This document shows positions 3,570 to 9,797 of a stretch of 9,797 bases of DNA, piece by piece. Numbering within the stretch: the first letter of the stretch is position 1; every line of letters starts with the position of its first letter. Source of the DNA: an uncultured Faecalibacterium sp. (lineage in GTDB: Bacteria; Bacillota; Clostridia; Oscillospirales; Ruminococcaceae); NCBI GenBank assembly GCA_934511465.1, contig CAKSWG010000051.1, positions 1-9,797 on the forward strand. Reading direction: 5' to 3'. Position numbers and translations under genes: made by a program. The notes under the pieces were generated by a model. The model worked only from the letters and a program-made list of their open reading frames with translations. It did not search any database and was not told where the DNA came from.

Positions 3570-6503
3570 ATGGAAAATCCAGTGGTATCAAAAATCATAG
3601 AGTTATTGGAAGAACGCTGTAAAGATGCTTTTTCTGGATTGAAGGGAAAAATCAAACTTTGCTGCATCAAAAGAAAGCTCAAGAAGGAAATCTCTAATGA
3701 AATACTCTTAATGTATGGAAATGAAACTTTTTATAATGATTGGGATCATTTTCTCGTAGAGCATGATGTGATTTGCAACATTATCCATAATTGTTGCGAT
3801 GAATCAGTGTTCAACTATAAATCCAAGTCTCAAACAATAAACTATTATATGCATTTGTTTGTTGAAAATTATCCTCAACACAGTTCGCATTATTATGAGA
3901 TCAGCGTTATCCTACAAAGATATTTTGAGGCAATTTATCGAGCTTTGAATAAATCGGATAATGCTGAAACGAGAGTTGTTTGTAATGCAGTCAAGGAGCT
4001 TGCGCAGGGATTATCCTATGAGTTACAGGATATTAAAAGCAAGCTTGAACAAATCGATGGAAAAGTAGATACATTGGTTGGCAGACAAAATCATACATCT
4101 ACACGGTTTTTATTTGACGAGTATCGAAAATATTTATTGTGCCTATATCCGCAGTATTCAGCAGATGAATATTTGGAGCGTAAAATTTACTCAAAAGATG
4201 AGCAAGACGTTCAATTGAATGCTCTAGATGTACTACTTAGAGAAAAAAGTGTCCTCGTTTTAGGAGAAGCAGGTTATGGAAAAACGTATGAATCTGTCAC
4301 GTTGCTTCAGAAAGTGTGTATAAACGAGAACACACATACACTGATTCCGATATTTATTCCTCTGCAAGAATATGGACTGCTTTATTCCGATATTATAGGT
4401 GGCATAAAGTATAAAATCAGTTATTTTTTTGATGGAAGAGCAGATGAGTTTATTGAAGAAAAGCTAAAAGAGGGAAAGTGTGTTTTAATTTTCGATGGAG
4501 TTGATGATATTGCGCAGGAAATCGACCGTAAAAAATTCTATGCAGAATTTAGTAATTTTACCGCACAGTATCGCAACAATTATTTCTTTGTTACAGCGCG
4601 TTTTAACCGTTATAATGGAAAATTGGGCGCAAAAAAGGAGTATTTCCTTACTGCATTGAGCGAACAAACAGTTCAGCAAGAACTGAGAAATGAGGGGATT
4701 TTTGTAAATATCCCACGACAATATTATGCCCTCTTCTCAAATCCGTACTTTTTGTCAATTGGAAAAGCCATATTAAAGCAAAACACCAATCGAACCATAT
4801 TTAACCGGAGCAGCTTGTTTGAGGAACTGTTCCAAAAATTATATGGAAATATGTCCCGGCAGGAGGGCTATTCAGGGAACACTCCAATTACCTACCATGA
4901 CGCACAAAATATTTTAGGACAGATGGCATATCAATCTTTTTCTCAGCCGTGTTATAGCTATATGGAATTTGACCAGAAACTTTCTGAAATAATTCCTGAA
5001 AACAAAATGAGTGTGATAGGTTCCTTTATTGAATCTGGACTATTTAAAATCGAAGGGAAAGTATTCTTTGTACACAAACTGCTCAAAGAATACTGCACTG
5101 CATACTATTTAGTTCACAACCTCCCTTTATCCGGCAACAAGGAATTGTATCTGAAGTTGGTTGAAAAGGAAGAATGGAAAGAGGTCTTTATTTTTGCGGG
5201 AGGGATTTTCAAAAACCAGCAAGAGCAAGATGAATTTCTAGATTTTGTGATGGAGTATAATTTACCGTTATACGTCGAATGTGTTGATGCTAAAAGTGAT
5301 GTAAGTGGATCAGACAGCACCAATGTTCCAAGTCGACTGTTAACACAAATACTTAAGACTTACCGATTCATTTTGGATAAATATTTTTGTCCAATAAAAA
5401 TGCTGTTCGAGCCATTTTATGTACCAGATCATTTTGCAACGGAAAAGGAGCAAAAGGTTGCTATTCGGGGAAGCTTATCAGACGATCAAAAGTGGCTGAG
5501 TTATTGGTTTGATCTGGTTTCGGCAGACGAAAGTGATGTTCAGTGTATTAATGAGAAGCAACTGGAAGAGTACCATAGAGCGTTTGAAGAAAAGGCATTT
5601 TCTCAAAGACGTAGTATCGTTATTCATGGTACGAATTTGAGATTATCTGGATTTGGCGATGACAGTGGCCGTAAAATTGCTATCAATTTAATAAAAGCCG
5701 AGCTTAAAGACTTAATTGAGAAGAAAAAACTGATAGAGGATAAATATTTACAGTGTGAACGAGTTTCTTCTTACAAACAAAGGATAAAGAAGATTAAAAA
5801 TGTTGACGATTTGCCCCAAATGCAAGGAATTATTGACAAAATGGTCGATGAGGTACTTGAAAAAAATCCTTATGTAGAAGGATTTAATTACGATGGCGTA
5901 GAAATATTTCCATTCCAAAAGATATTGCACGATTTAAATTGGGAAAATGCGATTTGGTCAGAGTGCGTTCTTCCTGGCCCGGATTTGCCGCGACCAGAAA
6001 AAGGCTCTTGGTTTACATGGGATTTGTATTCAAAGAAACAAAAGGAATGGCGGATTGCACGATTTTTTTATTGTCACGAGAATAGTTATCTGAATATGGT
6101 TGACTATAATTTTCCGGTACTAAAAAAATATTTCCGAAGATACAATGATGCCCCTTATCAGGTAGTGGTTGAAGTGGATCATAAGGAGAAAGCGAACCCG
6201 CGTGATTTTACGTCGGAGCCGACAATTCAATATTATTATATTGCGTCTTCTACGAATGAAATCCCACATCCGATGATTCAAGAAGTAGAGGAGAGAGCAT
6301 TCTCTGACCATCGGCAAATCATGCAGGACATCCAGGAAAGCTATGCAAAACAAGGGCGAACTGCGAAGCGGCTATCGACTACAATGACAGGTTTTACATT
6401 TGTTATTACATCAAGGAGAACTTGTGAAAACAATCCGCTATCCGATTATGTGTATGAATCGATAAAAGAAAGTTTAGAAGATATATTTGGCTCAATTCAG
6501 TGA
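3570..6503 (+). CDS. NACHT-domain STAND NTPase, probable anti-phage defence protein
   Basis: The protein has 977 residues. GAGGTG (3559-3564) lies five bases before the ATG. A helical N-terminal segment (roughly 30-170) resembles the short helical caps of bacterial NACHT proteins. The NTPase follows: Walker A GEAGYGKT at 232-239, Walker B VLIFDGVDD at 305-313 with the paired acidic residues typical of NACHT, and a sensor-like VTARFNRY at 341-348. NPYFLSI at 391-397 and FVHKLLKEYCTAYYLV at 500-515 match the winged-helix part of NACHT proteins. The C-terminal 450 residues, the likely sensor, show no TPR, LRR or other repeat that I can recognise, and no membrane segment. Known relatives sense phage components and trigger abortive infection or an effector; no separate nuclease or protease domain is visible here. 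The gene is much more AT-rich than the relaxase and helicase genes, suggesting separate acquisition. The NACHT call is strong; the defence role is inference from the family. Confidence 0.88.
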   Translation: MENPVVSKIIELLEERCKDAFSGLKGKIKLCCIKRKLKKEISNEILLMYGNETFYNDWDHFLVEHDVICNIIHNCCDESVFNYKSKSQTINYYMHLFVENYPQHSSHYYEISVILQRYFEAIYRALNKSDNAETRVVCNAVKELAQGLSYELQDIKSKLEQIDGKVDTLVGRQNHTSTRFLFDEYRKYLLCLYPQYSADEYLERKIYSKDEQDVQLNALDVLLREKSVLVLGEAGYGKTYESVTLLQKVCINENTHTLIPIFIPLQEYGLLYSDIIGGIKYKISYFFDGRADEFIEEKLKEGKCVLIFDGVDDIAQEIDRKKFYAEFSNFTAQYRNNYFFVTARFNRYNGKLGAKKEYFLTALSEQTVQQELRNEGIFVNIPRQYYALFSNPYFLSIGKAILKQNTNRTIFNRSSLFEELFQKLYGNMSRQEGYSGNTPITYHDAQNILGQMAYQSFSQPCYSYMEFDQKLSEIIPENKMSVIGSFIESGLFKIEGKVFFVHKLLKEYCTAYYLVHNLPLSGNKELYLKLVEKEEWKEVFIFAGGIFKNQQEQDEFLDFVMEYNLPLYVECVDAKSDVSGSDSTNVPSRLLTQILKTYRFILDKYFCPIKMLFEPFYVPDHFATEKEQKVAIRGSLSDDQKWLSYWFDLVSADESDVQCINEKQLEEYHRAFEEKAFSQRRSIVIHGTNLRLSGFGDDSGRKIAINLIKAELKDLIEKKKLIEDKYLQCERVSSYKQRIKKIKNVDDLPQMQGIIDKMVDEVLEKNPYVEGFNYDGVEIFPFQKILHDLNWENAIWSECVLPGPDLPRPEKGSWFTWDLYSKKQKEWRIARFFYCHENSYLNMVDYNFPVLKKYFRRYNDAPYQVVVEVDHKEKANPRDFTSEPTIQYYYIASSTNEIPHPMIQEVEERAFSDHRQIMQDIQESYAKQGRTAKRLSTTMTGFTFVITSRRTCENNPLSDYVYESIKESLEDIFGSIQ

Positions 6504-6542
6504 TGGTCAAAAAAAAAAAAATGATATAGTTACTGGCAATGC

Positions 6543-6566
6543 CGTCGTATATACAACGACGACTTT
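6543..6566 (+). terminator. Weak terminator candidate after the NACHT gene
   Basis: CGTCGT (6543-6548) and ACGACG (6556-6561) form a 6-bp stem about 40 bp after the stop codon, followed only by ACTTT. The T-run is poor. A run of 13 A bases (6509-6521) lies between the stop and the stem. Confidence 0.3.
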
Positions 6567-6726
6567 CGTATTGCAAAATATTTGTTGCGAACGCTCAAAC
6601 CCTCAAACTGCATCCGATGGGTATAGGCCACACCTGTACATCCAATCAGGATTTTCTTTTACACACTACGCCTGAAAACGATCTGCCTGACGTTCAACAA
6701 CTTTCGTTTTTGTAACAGCCTCGCAC
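6567..6726. other. Intergenic sequence between convergent genes
   Basis: No gene with a supported start or recognisable product is visible. The only minus-strand frame of note (6740-6666, 24 codons) overlaps the terminator stem and is too short to support. Base composition shifts here from AT-rich to the higher GC of the helicase gene, so an insertion boundary may lie in this stretch. Confidence 0.3.
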
Positions 6727-6767
6727 AAAAGGACGGCCATCTGCACCCATGCAGACAGCCGCCTTTG
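6727..6767 (-). terminator. Intrinsic terminator of the helicase gene
   Basis: An 11-bp stem (6735-6745 with 6750-6760) has a four-base loop and two positions that pair as G-T only on the minus strand. It is flanked by AAAGG (6728-6732) and CCTTT (6762-6766), which extend it. On the minus strand it ends in CCTTTTG. It begins 23 bases after the helicase stop codon, so that gene appears to end at its own terminator and not at a break. Confidence 0.7.
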
Positions 6768-6789
6768 GTTTTATGCCGTATTCTATTGG

Positions 6790-9700
6790 TCAATCTCTGA
6801 AGATCTTATCCAGTTCCCTTTCCATGGTGCCCGCCTTGGCAAATTCCAGCGTATCGGCCTGACGGATATGGTGGGCGGTGATGCCGTGACCCTTTGCAAA
6901 GCCCAGAATGTAGCTGATGGCAATGCGGTAGATGATCTCGGTCGGGGCAAGCCCATAGACCTGCTTGGCAAAGATATGTTCCAGCCGGGCGTTGTCGTCC
7001 GGGAAAGCTTGCCGCATCTTTTCGCTGCGGTAAAGGCGCTTTACGATTTCCGTAATGTACAGGCCGGACTTCATGTAGGGGTCGAGGAATGTCTTGCCGG
7101 GGTCATCGAAGCAGCCGGGGTTTTCCTGCTCCAGCAAGTCCACCATCTTTTTCACCACCCACTTTGGGGTGAAGATCTGGTTGGTTTTCTGGGGCGGGAT
7201 GTAGTCGAAGATATCCTCGGTGCGGCTCTCGTCAAAGTAGTCTGCCAGCTTGATCTTCAGGTTCAGGAACTCCTTCACTGAATCGTCAAACACCACCGAG
7301 TCGAACACGTGACCTGCAAAGTGCTCCTCCTGTCCGGTGGCTTGGTTGATGTACAGTCCGCCGTCCCGCAAAAAGCGGAACTGTTCCAACGTGATGCTGG
7401 TGACCTCCTGAAAGACCTTGTCCGGGATGATTTGGTCAAAATTTTCCAGCGTCACGGTCTCGTCGCCGTAGGCCATGAGGAAGGACGGAATGGTGCGGGA
7501 AAAGCCCCGGAGATGGTCACGGACAGTGTCCTCGTAGCCCTTTTTCTCCTGCTCCTTCTGGTTGGTCTCCACGGTGCGCACGATGGTCTGCTGCATTTCC
7601 TGCGCCGTCTGCTGGATGGTGGATTGCAGGTTTTCCATCAGGGCGGCGGTGCTCTGCTGCTGCTTTGCGTCAAACTCCCGGTTCACCTGCTGGCGCTGCT
7701 GGGCGGTGGTGCAGCTTTGCAGCTGCTGGGTGCGCTGGGTCTCCAGCTGGCTCTGGTCGATGCGGTAGTTGTCCACCACCTTGTTCACCGCCACGTCCAT
7801 CTTGGCTTTGGCGGTGCTCTCGAACCGCTTCTGGTCGGACAGCTTCAGGTCGCGGCCATACTCCTGCTTTGCCTGTTCCACCATAGGGGTGATGATCTCC
7901 TTGGTGATGCTCTTTTTCAGGGGTTCCAGATGCTCTTCTTTGGCAGGAGCCGGGGCATCGGTCAGGTCTTGCAGGGCGGTGTCCAGTGCCGGGGTGCTTT
8001 CGTAGATCTTTGCCCCGAACACATCCGCTGCCTTGCCGATGACGTAGCCCTCATCCAAATCCACCTCGCCCTTGTCGTTCAGGGAGAGGTCTGCGCCGGT
8101 GTCCGGGGTGATCTGGATAGGCTTTGCCTTGGCTTCGCTGATGGGCTGGAAGTTTTGCAGAATGTCCAGCACCTCCTGCGGGGCACTGAACACGTTGGAA
8201 ATGTTCTGGAACAGGAAGTTGCTCTGGAAGCCCATCCGCACCACTTCCTTGGACTTGATCTTCCGGGGGATGCTGAGGACTTTTTCCGCATCCAGCGGGA
8301 TCATCTCCCCTTCCTCGTCCTCGCCGATGACCGGGAAAAAGTTGAGCAGATTCTGGATGTGTGCCTTGCGCTCCTCGGTGTCGCCCTTGCCGCTGGCGGT
8401 GTCCTGTGAAAGGTCGTTGGCGAACTGCTCGTAGATCAGCAGGGTGCGGGCAGGGTCAAAATCGAACACATAGGCGTTCTCTTTGCGGCGGAAGGTGCCG
8501 TTTTCGTGGAAAAGGCAGGGGTTCTGGGCACGGAACGCCGCCTGCATATACAGCGCCGGGCTTTTCAGGTTGGAGAGCATCAGCACCGCCGACCACTCCG
8601 GGATGGTGACACCGGTGGTAAGCTGCCCCACCGACAGGGTGATGGTCTTTTCGTGGTGGGCGATGGCGGCTTTTACCCGGTCAAAGCTCTTCTGGTTCTC
8701 GTCCGTGTCGTCCAGCTTGCCATCACCGGCGGCAAGGATCACCTCATAGTCCCGGAACACCGGGTGCGCCTGCAGCTTTTTTGCCAGCGCTCTGGCGCTG
8801 TCCACCCGGTTCAGCAGCCAGAAGGTGTGCTTCAGCTCTGCCCGCAGCTCCGGGGTGGAAAACGGAAACTTGTTCTGGGTGGTCATGGCATCCAGAAAGC
8901 GGTCTACCTCGGCTTCGTGCTCAAAGCTGCCGCTGGGCTTCACCTTAAAGAACTCGTTCAGGTCAAAGGCAAATTCCTGCGTTTCGCCGTCGATCTCAAC
9001 GCCCTGCTGAATTTCGTCCCGGATGATCTCGGACATCTGGTAGGTGTAGAGGTTGAGCATGGGGAGGTTTGCGTAGGGGTTCTGCTGCCCCGGTTCGCCC
9101 TGCCAATTCCGCTTGGCTGCCTGCTCGTCGGCATAGGTCCAGTTGAAGATGGCATCCCCGGCAAACTTGTCGTTCGCCAGCGCCTTGAAGGGCGTGCCGG
9201 ACAGATGCAGCGTAAAGCAGCGGTGGATGCGGTCAAAGGCAAGGTCGGTCTTGTAGGTATCCACGCCCTCGTGGGCTTCGTCGATGACCAGCACATCCCA
9301 GTTCAGCTCGGTCAGATGGCGCAGCTTGTCGTACTCGCCGCCGAAATACTTGGAGCCTTTCATGTCCTGCAGGCTGACGAACTCAATGCGCTTATACAGT
9401 TCCTCGCCCTGCGCGGCGGCATCCAGATAGCCCTGCTCGTCCAGCACATGGGGCTGCCCGGCAAGGGCATCCACATGGCTGACGAACAGATAGCCGGACT
9501 CCCTGCCCAGAAAGCGCACATAGTCGCTGTACCAGCTGTTGGCGATGGCAGGGCGGTTGGTGACGATAAGCACCGTCTGTGCATCGACCTGCTTGCAGAA
9601 GTCGTAAACGGAAAGGGTCTTGCCAAAGCGAGGCTTGGCGTTCCAGAGATATTCCCCGCCGGGGTGGCTCTGGTAATAGGTTTTAGTGTCGCGGACAGCC

Positions 9701-9797
9701 CTTGCCTGTTCTTCCCGCAGGGTGTAGGCGATGGCGGCATCCAGCTGCACCCTGCCCCGGTTCATGCGGAAATCCTGAAAATACCGCCGGGACTGCT
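6790..9797 (-). CDS. DEAH helicase/methylase-like restriction-type protein, 5' end outside the window
   Basis: The frame stays open to the right edge. The first Met in the window (9765) is preceded by ten open codons (QSRRYFQDFR), so the true start is probably outside. Numbering from that Met (991 residues): Walker A AKPRFGKT 43-50, DEAH 162-165, SGTP 189-192, a helicase C-terminal lobe with LTTGVTIPEW 382-391 and QAAFRAQNP 408-416. A glutamine-rich coiled coil spans about 672-741, then RDHLRGFSRTIPSFLMAYGD near 749-768. The C-terminus (863-991) has FTPKWVVKKM and DPYMKSGLY (895-903), a degenerate form of the adenine-methylase motif I. The catalytic NPPY motif is absent, so methylation is doubtful. 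This matches large SF2 helicase restriction proteins of Type I/III-like systems, which often carry an N-terminal nuclease; that part would lie off the window. It is GC-rich and convergent with the NACHT gene. The helicase is certain; the restriction role is inferred. Confidence 0.85.
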   Translation of the reverse strand, partial: QSRRYFQDFRMNRGRVQLDAAIAYTLREEQARAVRDTKTYYQSHPGGEYLWNAKPRFGKTLSVYDFCKQVDAQTVLIVTNRPAIANSWYSDYVRFLGRESGYLFVSHVDALAGQPHVLDEQGYLDAAAQGEELYKRIEFVSLQDMKGSKYFGGEYDKLRHLTELNWDVLVIDEAHEGVDTYKTDLAFDRIHRCFTLHLSGTPFKALANDKFAGDAIFNWTYADEQAAKRNWQGEPGQQNPYANLPMLNLYTYQMSEIIRDEIQQGVEIDGETQEFAFDLNEFFKVKPSGSFEHEAEVDRFLDAMTTQNKFPFSTPELRAELKHTFWLLNRVDSARALAKKLQAHPVFRDYEVILAAGDGKLDDTDENQKSFDRVKAAIAHHEKTITLSVGQLTTGVTIPEWSAVLMLSNLKSPALYMQAAFRAQNPCLFHENGTFRRKENAYVFDFDPARTLLIYEQFANDLSQDTASGKGDTEERKAHIQNLLNFFPVIGEDEEGEMIPLDAEKVLSIPRKIKSKEVVRMGFQSNFLFQNISNVFSAPQEVLDILQNFQPISEAKAKPIQITPDTGADLSLNDKGEVDLDEGYVIGKAADVFGAKIYESTPALDTALQDLTDAPAPAKEEHLEPLKKSITKEIITPMVEQAKQEYGRDLKLSDQKRFESTAKAKMDVAVNKVVDNYRIDQSQLETQRTQQLQSCTTAQQRQQVNREFDAKQQQSTAALMENLQSTIQQTAQEMQQTIVRTVETNQKEQEKKGYEDTVRDHLRGFSRTIPSFLMAYGDETVTLENFDQIIPDKVFQEVTSITLEQFRFLRDGGLYINQATGQEEHFAGHVFDSVVFDDSVKEFLNLKIKLADYFDESRTEDIFDYIPPQKTNQIFTPKWVVKKMVDLLEQENPGCFDDPGKTFLDPYMKSGLYITEIVKRLYRSEKMRQAFPDDNARLEHIFAKQVYGLAPTEIIYRIAISYILGFAKGHGITAHHIRQADTLEFAKAGTMERELDKIFRD

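Noticed and set aside
6509..6521. Run of 13 A bases as a phase-variation tract
   Set aside because: It lies outside any coding region, six bases after the NACHT stop codon, and is not placed to alter a promoter spacer that I can see.
6666..6740. Minus-strand ORF of 24 codons (MAVLLCEAVTKTKVVERQ...)
   Set aside because: The frame looks somewhat coding, but it starts inside the terminator stem, is very short and has no ribosome site. It may be a remnant.
6790..6800. Helicase gene truncated by insertion of the mobile element
   Set aside because: A well-formed terminator starts only 23 bases after the stop codon, and the C-terminal sequence resembles the usual end of this family as I recall it, so a natural end is more likely.
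7309..8409. Plus-strand ORF of 366 codons
   Set aside because: It is an antisense shadow of the GC-rich helicase gene and is made mostly of Leu, Val and Gly runs.

Overview
The window looks like a mobile, defence-bearing accessory region from a low-to-mid GC Gram-positive gut anaerobe (Clostridia; an Oscillospiraceae/Faecalibacterium-like host is my best guess). This rests on strong AGGAGG-type ribosome sites, a MobV/Pre-type relaxase of the kind carried by Firmicutes elements, and a patchwork base composition. The relaxase and the right-hand helicase gene look GC-rich, while the NACHT gene between them is clearly AT-rich. No rRNA, tRNA, CRISPR array or complete insertion sequence is visible.

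Layout, left to right. (1) 1-1133, minus strand: a MobV-like relaxase whose 3' end lies beyond the left edge. Its best start is a CTG placed 9 nt after GGAGG. (2) 1134-1280: the relaxase leader, with a long hairpin (1220-1256) that is a candidate oriT. (3) 1281-2455: about 18 different hairpins on both sides of a small double zinc-ribbon gene (1694-2029, minus). Most stems are 9-14 bp, and 11 of the 18 loops contain CA-NNN-TG with an A/T-rich NNN. Nine hairpins directly abut a directional tag, GTTAC(A/G)G-N-TA(A/G). This array is the most unusual thing in the window and I know no described family that matches it. (4) 2456-2782: a coding-like remnant, a leader hairpin and a good minus-strand promoter (TTGACA, 17 bp, extended -10) that could transcribe the array, the zinc-ribbon gene and the relaxase together. 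(5) 3012-3384, plus strand: a small gene broken by two apparent frameshifts. (6) 3439-3533: a promoter followed by a complete intrinsic terminator, then (7) 3570-6503, plus: a 977-residue NACHT-type STAND NTPase, probably anti-phage. (8) 6504-6789: intergenic, with a terminator serving the gene to its right. (9) 6790-9797, minus: the larger part of a DEAH helicase/methylase-like protein of restriction-enzyme type, whose 5' end lies beyond the right edge.

How the parts may work together (inference). The relaxase, the candidate oriT, the hairpin array and the zinc-ribbon gene form one minus-strand module, plausibly for mobilisation or replication. G-T wobble pairs favour the minus strand in 10 of the hairpins and the plus strand in 4, so the array may act as minus-strand RNA or single-stranded DNA. 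The NACHT gene and the restriction-like helicase converge tail to tail and look like defence cargo or a defence island next to the mobile module.
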